In this document: piece after piece, positions 55,361 to 64,000 of the stretch | How positions within the stretch are numbered: the first letter of the stretch is position 1 | Layout of the letters: the number at the start of each line of letters is the position of its first letter | NCBI GenBank assembly: GCA_036346405.1 | Contig: CM070548.1 | Span: 56,727,866-56,791,865 of the forward strand | Direction of reading: 5' to 3' | DNA from: Phyllostachys edulis | Taxonomy: Eukaryota; Streptophyta; Magnoliopsida; Poales; Poaceae | DNA length: 64,000 nt | Translations under genes and position numbers: made by a program | Notes under the pieces: model-generated | Seen by the model: the letters and a program-made list of their open reading frames with translations, nothing else | Told to the model about the DNA's origin: nothing | Database searches by the model: none

Positions 55361-57372
55361 TGTAATATCCCGTTTAACTAAATAAGTAATTCAGAATTAG
55401 AAGAGATAATTAAAAATAAAATATCATAATTTAGTGGGTTAGGGAGAGTAGTGGGCTGCCGGTCCATATCCTAAGTGGGGGAAGCCGGATCTAAATGGAG
55501 AGTAGGGGGTGAACCCTAGCTCTTTTTTGTGCCGCACCCAAGCATTAGCCGCCGTTTTCCTCTGCCGCGTGATTGCCCGCCGTCGCCAGTTCCCCAGCAT
55601 GACACCAACCCGCTTCGGCCTTCGGCCAGCGACACCACCGAGCGCATGGAATCCATCACCAGCGCCATCTACGCGCGTGAAGGCGTCTGCCGCTTGCTCA
55701 CATGCCCGTGCGCAAAGCCGCCTACCGGCGCTGTGCGTGTGCTTACTGCCCGCTCAACCAGCGCAAGGCCGCCCGGTGCCGCGCGTGTGCCTGCCGCTGG
55801 ATGCTTGCCACGCCCTGCTACCGAGCCGCCCTGCTGCCGGCTGCTTTGCGTGCATGCGACTTTGTGCTAATTGCTGCTGTTGCGTGCGCGTATTGCTGCT
55901 GCGTGCGTGCATAGGCTGCCCTGCATGCATATGCTTTTGCTGCCCACGTCGCTGCCCTACATGCATATGGTTTTGCTAGTGCTCGCTGCCCAGCAATCTG
56001 CATGCATGTTTTTGCTAGCGCTAATTATTTATCTAGTCTTGCAAGGCTATTTTGTATGGGTGTTTGACCTTTGGAACAGTGAGATGGAAAGGAAGAGAGA
56101 GAAGCACGTGAGGGCTATCAAGAAAAAAAAAACAAGAAGGCAAGAGAGGAGGAAAGAAGAAGGAAGAGGAGGAAGAAGTCGGGATATGGGTTTTTTCGTC
56201 GTGTGGTAATGATTTGGTTTTTCCTCTCCGTTTTGTTAATTTAATTAGAGATTAGAATCGATATTAGAGAGGGGTTTTAGAATTGGCCTAGTCGGGGGAA
56301 ACCAATTTCTAGATCTGTTTAGTCTGCTGTTCTGTTGTATGATTATTTTGGATACCGTCAGGGCGTAATTTGAGGATGTCATCTACTAGATAATTGTAGA
56401 GAATTTTGGTATCTTTCCGTAGAATATTTGATCATGTTGATCGGATGATCAGATTGCAAGTTATGAATTTTGTAAGCATGCTGTCCGGAGGAACTGTCGT
56501 CTTTTGGCAGTACGTGTTAATATGTAGATTAAAAGTAGTAAATGAGATAATTAGTGTTTTTGCTCTCCATGAAAAGTGTGCAAGTATCATCTTAAGGATT
56601 CCAGAAAGTATTGGTTTGCTAGATTTGGAGTTCGGATGAATAAGTTAGAGTATTTTTACTACTAGGACAGCGGGTAGTGTGTCCGGTAGAATCGGGTTAA
56701 TTTTGTCGTCTTGGCGTAGACAGGTGAGGATGATCAGCTAATGAGATGCATATGAGCATATGAGCATGATGGTGCATTCGCATATTTGAGTAAATTGTTA
56801 AATTGTGCAACTTTACCTATATAGAATATGGCTTGTTTATTTGAGTATGAGAATGGAATTAAATAGATAGATGATGATGATAACCTTGATTATGGTTGAT
56901 AAACTGCTATTTATGGCTTTATTATGTATTTGCTGAGTCTTGGACTCATTCTTGCTCTATTGTTGTTTTTAGGTGACTATTGATGACGTTTCACTCGGGA
57001 AGGGCTAGCGCATTTGGAATCACAACCCACACCTAATTACTTGATTCATTGGGCATGTGACATTTTCATTATAGCATGATGATTTATATCTAGGACATGA
57101 TGGTGTTGGATAACATTATATGATAATTTAGGTTTGATTATTCATTCAATAGACTTAACATATTGGTTTGCATTAATCTTGGTTTATTCCTTGCTATGCT
57201 CATAGGAGTAAATTATCTATGGCTATCGTATCTTTATACTTGTTTTTATGTGACCCGTGAATGAGTTTTATTGTTGAGATGCTTGTTGTAAATTATTATA
57301 AAATGATGTTAAAATTGATAGTTAGTGTAGTTAGTGACATTCTGGGCTCCGTGTTGGGCTGGGGGTGTTACA
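55361..57372 (+). mobile_element. 3' LTR of gypsy element, about 2.0 kb
   Basis: It begins tgtaatatcccgtttaac and ends ctgggggtgttaca, typical TGTAA...TTACA gypsy LTR ends. It is preceded by a polypurine tract and chromodomain-coding remnant. A GC-rich core (55530-55980) and AT-rich remainder are present. No 5' LTR occurs in the window, so the element is truncated on its left. The 5 bases after it are agtgc. Confidence 0.82.
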
Positions 57373-58157
57373 AGTGCCTTTGTGTCATAACTGTAGGGAA
57401 CAGTTAACATTTCATACAACGCCACATAACAAAGACATAAAATGACATCAGGAACTTAGTGCATGTACAACTATTTTCACTTAGGTGGAGTACAACATAC
57501 TACATACAACAAAATGAAACAATATAGTCATGTCACATATGGCATACCAAGGCCCTCTAACAACTTCTTTGAACGGTAGAAATCCTCAGCCAAATTAGAG
57601 TTGGGAGGCAGTAGTTCATGGATTATCCGTAGAGTATCATCATACTGTGCAATGGATATATTGTACTGTGATTTTATAGCAAGCAAACGGGCCACAGCAG
57701 ACAGAGATGAGTGTGTTGTATTGTCATGGACCTTTTCATCAGCACTAGCGACCATCCTATAGAAGGCACGAGCTGAAGCCGTTGGCTCCTAACAAATTGT
57801 TGGTGGATCATCACCAGCAAGGTCAACCAACATATTATGTACATAATCAGTTTCATCAAATCCCTCATGGTTTATTGGCAAGCTAGATTCGCCAAGCCTA
57901 TCAAGTCTCTCTCCATGTGAAGTCCATGTTTTATAGTTCTCCCTAAACCCATATCTACACAAGTGCATCTCCACAACATCCCTTTTGTGCCGAAAATAGT
58001 TCCGACACATGGCACATGGACACTTAATGGTACCACCTTGAACTACACCATCCATGGTGAAGGCACGGTCTAAAAGTACATTGGTGTGTTCTATCCATTC
58101 ATTAGAGGGAGCACTACCACGATGCCAACTGGTATACATCCATTCACGATCAGCCAT
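57373..58157 (-). pseudogene. CACTA-Y transposase, N-terminal part
   Basis: The ATG at 58157 gives MADREWMYTSWHRGSAPSNE, IKCPCAMCRNYFRHKRDVVE, MHLCRYGFRENYKTWTSHGE. These are the transposase-associated zinc domain (CPCxxCxN, HL...GF...Y..W..HGE) of plant En/Spm-like CACTA transposases. After a stop following DPPTIC, the frame continues ASARAFYRMVASADEKVHDN, SAVARLLAIKSQYNISIAQY and PPNSNLAEDFYRSKKLLEGL, the expected next segment. It is cut off at 57372 by the gypsy LTR, so the catalytic tnp2 domain is missing from the window. Confidence 0.88.
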
Positions 58158-59099
58158 TAAATTTTTCTGTGTGTATAACAGAATTAACGCGTCAGTTCTA
58201 CATATGTGTCATCCCTATGAGAAGTTGTGATAAGAAGAGCATCCTAGCTAGTAGCTACACAACAAGTACGTACACACGACGCAGAGACAACGATTCAAAC
58301 ATTGCAAGTGCTTCAGCACAAGAAATAAAATACATTTGCAAGTAGCTTAAATTTATATCACAACTGTCATTCCAAAAATAGCACAACATGCAGACAAGCA
58401 AATAATTAATACATCATAAAAGGTAGCATCACATTGAACATAAAGATAGCAAGGGGATCTACAAACCAAATAATGTATCCACAGAGCCGCGAGGAGACTT
58501 CACCAGACTTCACCATGGTGTACGCTGCTAGGAGGGTGCACGTCACAATCCCAACATAGGTGATCTTCTCCCACTTGGCCGTCTCATCTGCAAGAGAAGA
58601 TCAAAGGCAAAATCCAAAGCCAAATCAAGAACCGATAGGGGATCCAAATAAAAAACTCACTGAAATAGTGAAAAGACAAATGCAGGGCGGATTTAGGGCG
58701 GCGGTACGGTGGGCCGGAGCTGGGTTGTCAAGGCTGCACGGCGGACCTGGGGAGGCGGGGTAGAGCTGGGGCTTTGGGACGGCGGGGCGGAGCTTGGTGC
58801 ATCGGGGCAGTGGGGATGCATGGGGGCGACCTGAGATGGTAGGGGACATGAGGTTGCCGGAGATGAGGGCGAGGGGATGTGGCAGAGGAGGTGGGCGACG
58901 GGATGGGGCGGAGGAGGTGGGCGATGGGAGGAAGCAGATCGATGGGTGCAACGGCTGCTGCTGTGTTCATTTAATTTGGGGAGAATTTTGGGACTTAGGG
59001 TTTTAGGGTCCCGTGGCGCGCTGCAAGAATTCAGCGGGCGGGCTGGGAGGGAAAATTTTGCAATTTTCCTGACGGTTCATACAGACCCGTCACAAGCTA
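58158..59099 (-). other. 5' untranslated/leader region of CACTA-Y
   Basis: Probable intron (58160-58560) then a GC-rich leader with repeated gggcggag/gaggtgggcgac phrases (58680-58940). It ends in a subterminal motif, cctgacggttcatacagacccgtcac (59067-59092), which recurs at the right end of the element (62945-63060). Confidence 0.55.
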
Positions 59100-59789
59100 T
59101 CCACGTACATCGATGATATGAACCATGCGATCAACAATGGACTGTCCAGATGCGTTGGCGAGTTCGGACGGTCCGAACGGCCCAAACGCTGTGAAACATG
59201 CGATCCGCGTCGGACGGTCCGCATGAAAATTGGCGCGAGGAGGCGGTGCGATCAAGCCAAGAAGACTGGTTTGGTCGGAATAGTCCGGTCGGGGTTGGGT
59301 TGAGTTAAAATCGGTTTGACCAACAAGTAGTAGATTTGACCGAGCAAGATAAAATAGAAAATAAATTTGAAAAATTCTGAAATTTTTTGTGGGTGTTAAG
59401 AGAGTCAAATAGGACTTAGGAAAAATAATTTTTAGTACTATTCATACTAAAATTTGTCAGAAATAAATTATTTTTAAAACTATAATAGAGAAATGGTTTG
59501 AATTTTGGTGAGATCCAAATAATTTCTAAAAATTTTATAAAATTTTATTAATTCATTATAAATAATCTAGTATTTGAATACATTATTTCCAACTACTTTT
59601 AATCACACAAAGTTCTAAAATCATAATAAAGCTTTGAAATGAAATTGAAAATTTGAAAACTTCGGGTCAAACTTTACTACAACAACACAAGTTTTATATT
59701 AACACATAATTTACACACATAACACATAACACCATTTAGTTACATGCTTTATGATATTGAACATAATTGCGTACAGAAGGGGAGACTAC

Positions 59790-60422
59790 CGAGGTACAAG
59801 CTTCTCCGCTGGTGCCTAATGGTAGAAGGTGCCTCGTACTACCCACATAGAGTGTTCTATAGGGGGCACCTCGGACGTGGCTGGCCGTCATTGTAGTGGC
59901 ACACACATATGCAGCTAGGGTTTGCGCAGCAGCATGTGGGATCATAGGAACTTCCTATGTTCACGACCTCCTCATTGCCCCTCTCGCGCTGCACCTGTTG
60001 GCGGAGGTCATCATTTTACTCGTTGAGATTGTCAATCCACGCCTCCAACTCAAAGATTCGGTTCCACAATCTATCCACGTACATCACAACATATCGTTCA
60101 TAGAGAGGATTGATCCAGCGGACAAAGTCGCATTTCGCCATCTGCTGCAAGGGACGGTTAGCATAGAGGATGTATTAGCAGTAACATGAACAAAACTATT
60201 TGCTAATTGTACCCCAGAGCATCGGAAGAAACGCCGTCCGCCATCGAAAGGGTCATCCGTGACCTACACGACAGCGTCCTATCTGTGTTCGCATTTCGGC
60301 CATACCGGTTGAGCATGCTTGTTCGGCATCAACCGGTAATTAGGGCCGAAGTCCTCCCTCCTTTCGAGAAAAAGGTCTTACTTCAGCGACCCCGGTTGGA
60401 CTGGTCCCTCGGCGTCTGCCAT
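59790..60422 (-). pseudogene. GRF-type zinc-finger cargo gene, copy C
   Basis: The ATG at 60422 starts MADAEGPVQPGSLK and then a stop. A shifted frame reads FGPNYRLMPNKHAQPVWPKC, then DDPFDGGRRFFRC. A probable intron follows, then MAKCDFVRWINPLYERYVVM, YVDRLWNRIFELEAWIDNLN (coiled coil), and SSYDPTCCCANPSCICVCHY. The Cys/His pattern with GRRFFRC and CxFxRW is the GRF zinc finger. The Cys-rich tail is shared with copy A (19226-19840). At least three stops are present. It is the best preserved of the three GRF copies in this window. Confidence 0.72.
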
Positions 60423-60484
60423 AGTATGTTACTGTATGACAAAGAATGTTCTTCTTCCTACGGTTTCAAGGGTCTAGTGGTTCT

Positions 60485-60495
60485 ATTTTATAGCC
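60485..60495 (-). promoter_or_regulatory. TATA box of GRF gene C
   Basis: The minus strand reads gggctataaaat, about 65 bases before the ATG at 60422. It is followed upstream by ggtcttgtcatctg minisatellite remnants. Confidence 0.6.
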
Positions 60496-60599
60496 CGCAG
60501 GGGGAGGCTAACAAAGCTGGTAATGTGTTAGCTTGCAGATGACAAGACCAGACGGGGCTGGCTGCTTTGCACAGAGACAAGACCAAATTTGTTAGCTGA

Positions 60600-62790
60600 C
60601 AAGGTTTAAATAAGTACATACAAATTTGTTAACGTCAAACTGATTTCTATAAATTTGACAAGAAATACTTTAATTCAAGATAATTAATCTAGTATTCATT
60701 AAATTATTTTCCAGGGTTGTTTAGAAGCATTTACTTTAGTTTTTCTTTTGGAGTTTCTTTTCAAGTGAGAATGAATCCCTTCCCATTATGTTTGGACATA
60801 AGGATTACATAGTTAAATAGAAAATAAAATTGTACGACCAAAATAACTTGGTTCACCTCAATTGGAGTTCACATGAGTTAGTTATGAATTTCCAAAGTTA
60901 AAAGCATTTTGTAGTGTACAAAACATTCGGTTTTGGATTAATTTGTAAAAAACTATAATTTCTGGGGTAGAGATAAGTTTGAAACCTATTCCAAACTAAA
61001 GTTCACTTAAAAATAAAATTATCAAAATTAGTTTCACTTGATTTGGAGTTACTTTGAATTAGTTATGCATTTTTGAAGTTATTCTATTTTGGACCGTCCG
61101 ATCGCGATTCGACGGTCCTGATTGAGTGGGCTATTCGGATGGTCCGAACGGCCCAATCAATACGGACGACCCAATTAAGATCTAACGGTCTAGATCGCGT
61201 TGGCCGTTCGGACGGTCCGAACGGCCCAATCGATCTGGACAGTCTAATTCGAATCCAACGGCTCCCGTGCAACTCAGTTGATTCAGGTTTTCCTAGGGAG
61301 TTAAAAATTGCAAATAAAATTTTTCAGAGAAGCTACTGAGATGATATGGATCAAACATAAATTTTGAAAACATACTGTTCACGATTAAAATACTTAATTT
61401 AAAATTCTTAACCAACTAGGTTTAAATAAGGACATACAAATTTGTTAAGGTCAAACTAATTTCTATAAATTTGACAAGAAATATTTTAATTCAAGATAAT
61501 TAATCTAGTATTTCATTAAATTATTTCCCAAGGTTGTTTAGAAGCATTTACTTTAGTTTTTTTTTGGAGTTTCTTTTCAAGTGAGAATGAATCCCTTCTC
61601 ATCATGTTTAGACATAAGAATTACATAGATAAATAGAAAATAAAATTGTAAAACCAAAATAACTTGGTTCACCTCAATTGGAGTTCACATGAGTTAGTTA
61701 TGAATTTCCAGAGTTAAAAGCATTTTGTAGTGTAAAAAACATTCGGTTTTGGATTAATTTGTAAAAACTATAATTTCTGTGGTAGAGATAAGTTTGAAAC
61801 CTATTCCAAACTAAATTTCACTTAAAAATAAAATTATCAAAATTGGTTTCACTTGATTTGGAGTTACTTTGAATTAGTTATGTATTTTTGAAGTTATTCT
61901 ATTTTGGACCGTCCGATCGCGATTCGACGGTTCTGATTGAGTGAGCTGTTCGGACGGTCCGAACGGCCCAATCGATACGAATGGCCTGATTAAGATCTAA
62001 CGGTCCAGATCGCGTTGGCCGTTCGGATGGTCCGAATGGCCCAAACGATTTGGACAATCCAATTCAAATCCAACGGCTCGCATGCAACTCAAATGATTCA
62101 CGTTTAAGTAGGGAGTTAAAAATAGCAAATAAAATTATAAAAATATGAAATTTTTCAGAGAAGCTACTGAGATGGTATAGATCAAATATAAATTTTAAAA
62201 ACATACTGCTCACGATTAAAATACTTAATTTAAAATTCTTAATCGACTAGGTTTAAATAAGGACATACAAATTTGTTAAGGTCAAACCGATTTCTACAAA
62301 TTTGACAAGAAATATTTTAATTCAAGATAATTAATCTAGTATTTCATTAAATTGTTTCCCAAGGTTGTTTATAAGCATTTACTTCAGTTTTTATTTGGAG
62401 TTTCTTTTCAAGTGAGAATGAATCCCTTCTCATCATGTTTGGAGACAAGGATTACATACATAAATAGAAAATAAAATTATAAGACGAAAATAACTTGGTT
62501 CACCTCAATTGGAGTTCACATGAGTTACTTATGAATTTCCAAAATTAAAAGCATTTTGTAGTGTACAAAACATTCGGTTTTGGATTAATTTGCAAAAACT
62601 ATAATTTATGGGATAGAGATAAGTTTGAAACCTATTCCAAACTAAAGTTCACTTGAAAAGAAAGTTATAAAAATTGGTTTCGCTTTATCGAGATTGGATG
62701 GCCCAATCAAGATTGCCGTTCGGAGCGGTCCGAACGTCCCAAGCGGCGTGGACCGTCCGATCTAAATCGAATGTCCAATAGCAAATATGT
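60600..62790. repeat. Tandem array, about 820-bp unit, 2.7 copies
   Basis: The phrase ggtttaaataaggacatacaaattt recurs at 60603, 61419 and 62250 (spacing 816 and 831). Whole units are colinear, including gtgagaatgaatcccttctc, ggttcacctcaattggagtt and a palindromic block with cggacggtccgaacggccc. The third unit breaks off near 62790. Units differ by scattered changes. Confidence 0.88.
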
Positions 62791-63178
62791 GGCACGGCAA
62801 CAAAAATGGGGCGCGGCAACGAAATTCCTGTTGGTACGCGTAAACCGACGCGATTGATAGCGACCAAATATGGGGCATGGCAATGAAAATAGGGCATGGC
62901 AACAAAATTCCTGTGGGCACACGCAAACCGACGCGAATGATAATTTTCTTGACGGTTATATATCAAACCGTCACCAAAACTTATTGCATCCTTGTCGGTA
63001 CATCCAAACCAACGCGAATGATAATTTTCCTAACGGTTATATATCAAACCGTCACAAAAACTTCTTTCATCCTTGTCGGTGCATCCAAACTGACGATAGC
63101 TAAATCATTACTATCGGTTCACTACACGCCCGTCGAGAAAATAAAACCCCGACAGGAAAGATCGGTTCTCCAGTAGTG
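62790..63178. repeat. CACTA-Y right subterminal repeats
   Basis: A unit of about 85-90 bases (ggcaacaaaattcctgt, acgcaaaccgacgcg) occurs twice. Then a unit of about 81 bases (aatgataattttc, gacggttatatatcaaaccgtcac) occurs twice, followed by the ccagtagtg terminus. Confidence 0.78.
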
Positions 63179-63228
63179 TTACATTGTGTTATTTATCTTA
63201 AGAATATATAGATGGTGATCAGACTTAC

Positions 63229-63337
63229 TATTAACAGACAACTGTTTGTTAAGATCCTCTCTAGGAGGCAACCAAATTGCCTCCCTCAGATTGCCACTTC
63301 CTAAGGTTGCATCAATGTATTTTTTCAGCAGCACACC
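63229..63337 (-). pseudogene. Captured MOB1 (kinase activator) exon
   Basis: The minus-strand exon lies between an acceptor (gatgcag) and a donor (gtaagt). It reads VLLKKYIDATLGSGNLREAI and WLPPREDLNKQLSVN, matching the conserved MOB1 N-terminal text (LKKHIDATLGSGNLREAVRLPPGED). MOB1 is the activating partner of NDR/LATS-type kinases. Changes at conserved positions (RLPPGED to WLPPRED, EWLAVN to KQLSVN) suggest loss of constraint. Intact splice signals indicate capture at DNA level by CACTA-X copy 2. No other MOB1 exon was recognised in the window. Confidence 0.82.
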
Positions 63338-63534
63338 CTGCATCATTCGTATCGAAAACAAAAAATGTCTTTAGGAACATACCATGCAGCAGTTACACCC
63401 AAACACAACCCCATTCCCCACCTCTAGATCTATCCATCCATCCAGCCAGCAGTCACAGAGGGAAAGATAGCAAGGCCAAGGGTGTCCAAACCAACCATCA
63501 AGCTAGCTAGCTAGGTAGCCTACATTGCAACTTG
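63338..63534. other. Internal DNA of CACTA-X copy 2
   Basis: Probably intron of the captured MOB1 gene plus an agctagctagctagg run (63500-63514). No coding match. Confidence 0.4.
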
Positions 63535-64000
63535 GTTCACATGAATACCAATAGCACAAACCAATAGATCGATCGATCTGTCTTACCTCGATCGACATCG
63601 ACGGTGTTAGTGGTGAGGTAGCCGAAGCTGAGGTCGGTGGAGCTAGAGGTAGCCGGAATTGCACACGCCAGGGGGAGGAGGAAGAGGGAAGGCGCATGTC
63701 ACACAGTGGTTGTGGCATTATTGGTCACCGCACAAGACACTCTTATCATACGAGTGTCTTGTGCAGTGAACCGTGTGTCACAACTGTCGGCGACGGGAAG
63801 AATGGCGGCGTCGGCGACAGGGTCACTCGGGTAGGGAGGGGGTACGGACGAGAGTAAGGCCGCTAGGGAATGACGAGTTAGAGCGCAAACCCTAGCGGGC
63901 TCCTACTAATAAAGAGACTTATCACAATCGGTTCTATTATGGAACCATGAGTGATACTTATCACAGACGGTTCCACAATGGAACCATTCGTGTTATGGTC
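63535..64000 (-). other. 5' leader/promoter block of CACTA-X copy 2
   Basis: Directly repeats 51580-51870 of copy 1: cacatgaataccaa.agcacaaaccaatag, ctgtcttacctcga, gcaaaccctagcgggctcct and cacagacggttcca. It contains a 70-base insertion-like segment (63718-63790) with an inverted pair, cacaagacactc...gagtgtcttgtgcagtg. The minus-strand TATA equivalent reads ctttattagtagg, weaker than in copy 1. Confidence 0.65.

Larger units (their letters stand above)
59100..62790. mobile_element. Insertion within CACTA-Y: GRF cargo gene plus tandem repeat array
   Basis: This DNA separates two stretches of CACTA-Y subterminal sequence. It holds cggacggtccgaacggccc palindromes near both ends (59165-59225, 62710-62765), GRF gene copy C, and an array of about 820-bp repeats. 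The promoter and minisatellite remnant of the GRF gene match Mutator-like element A. Boundaries and target duplication are not resolved. Confidence 0.5.
52942..63178 (-). mobile_element. CACTA-Y transposon, 10.2 kb, with nested insertions
   Basis: The left end, cactactctagg, and the inverted right end, cactactggaga, share the CACTACT core. The 3-bp duplication tta flanks both sides (52939-52941, 63179-63181). Subterminal regions (52960-53500 and 62790-63178) share cgacaggaaaat and accgtca-type motifs. The transposase start (57528-58157) is on the minus strand. The rest is later insertion: a gypsy 3' part with LTR (about 53500-57372) and a GRF/tandem-repeat block (about 59100-62790). The terminal repeats beyond CACTACT are poorly matched. 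Confidence 0.72.
51890..64000 (-). mobile_element. CACTA-X copy 2, interrupted by CACTA-Y, right end beyond window
   Basis: It starts with subterminal repeats of the form acagacggttggtatttggaaccgtctgtgatagc (51890-52015), followed by the same ttct.tataaaa.ct..aagca junction as copy 1. After the foldback block and a stretch to 52939, the element resumes at 63179 with a MOB1 exon. It ends in the same 5' block as copy 1 (63535-63905) and cacagacggttcc repeats at the window edge. The terminal inverted repeat lies outside. Confidence 0.65.

Noticed and set aside
55509..55979. 156-codon plus-strand ORF in the gypsy LTR
   Set aside because: Cys/Arg/Pro-rich low complexity inside the LTR, with a different equally open frame and no domain.

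Overview
The window looks like gene-poor, transposon-dense nuclear DNA of a flowering plant, most likely a grass (Poaceae). The signs are: Ty1/copia and Ty3/gypsy elements with plant-type tRNA-Met primer sites; CACTA, hAT and Mutator-like DNA transposons with plant mobile domain (PMD) and GRF zinc-finger cargo genes; a Stowaway MITE; and fragments of GC-rich host genes. I see no intact host gene, no rRNA or tRNA gene and no CRISPR array. Family calls come from reading translations by eye, not from a database search.

Layout. 1-1843: one long copia LTR, cut by the window edge. 1844-5472: a decayed minus-strand ORF with a 'putative gypsy type transposon' domain, ending at a probable gypsy LTR. 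5926-9850: a hAT element with a perfect 8-bp target duplication that carries pieces of three unrelated host genes (importin-alpha, BTAF1/MOT1 and mitochondrial processing peptidase beta), two of them with introns retained. 10094-10550: a foldback element. 11038-16290: a complete but frame-broken copia element with 130-bp LTRs. 16839-17065: a Stowaway MITE. 17880-24560: Mutator-like element A, carrying a GRF zinc-finger gene and a PMD gene.

25350-40760: a three-level nest. Mutator-like element B (GRF and PMD-like exons) is split by a hAT element (27206-39775, 8-bp duplication) that captured the 5' end of a glycosyltransferase-like gene. That hAT is itself split by an 11-kb copia element (27390-38360). 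41390-42870: repeat-rich DNA with a protein-kinase fragment. 43957-45589: a hAT deletion derivative. 45603-48771: a 3.2-kb solo LTR inserted immediately beside it. 48777-49676: an LTR-like remnant.

49677-64000: two head-to-tail CACTA-X bodies. Each has a foldback/microsatellite block, and the second carries a MOB1 exon. The second body is interrupted by a 10.2-kb CACTA-Y element (52942-63178, TSD tta), which contains a transposase N-terminus, a gypsy 3' end with LTR, a third GRF gene copy and a 2.7-copy array of a roughly 820-bp repeat.

The coding content therefore does not form a host pathway. It is mobile-element machinery (gag-pol, CACTA and hAT transposase pieces), probable Mutator-like cargo genes (PMD, GRF zinc finger), and host exons captured at the DNA level by hAT and CACTA elements.
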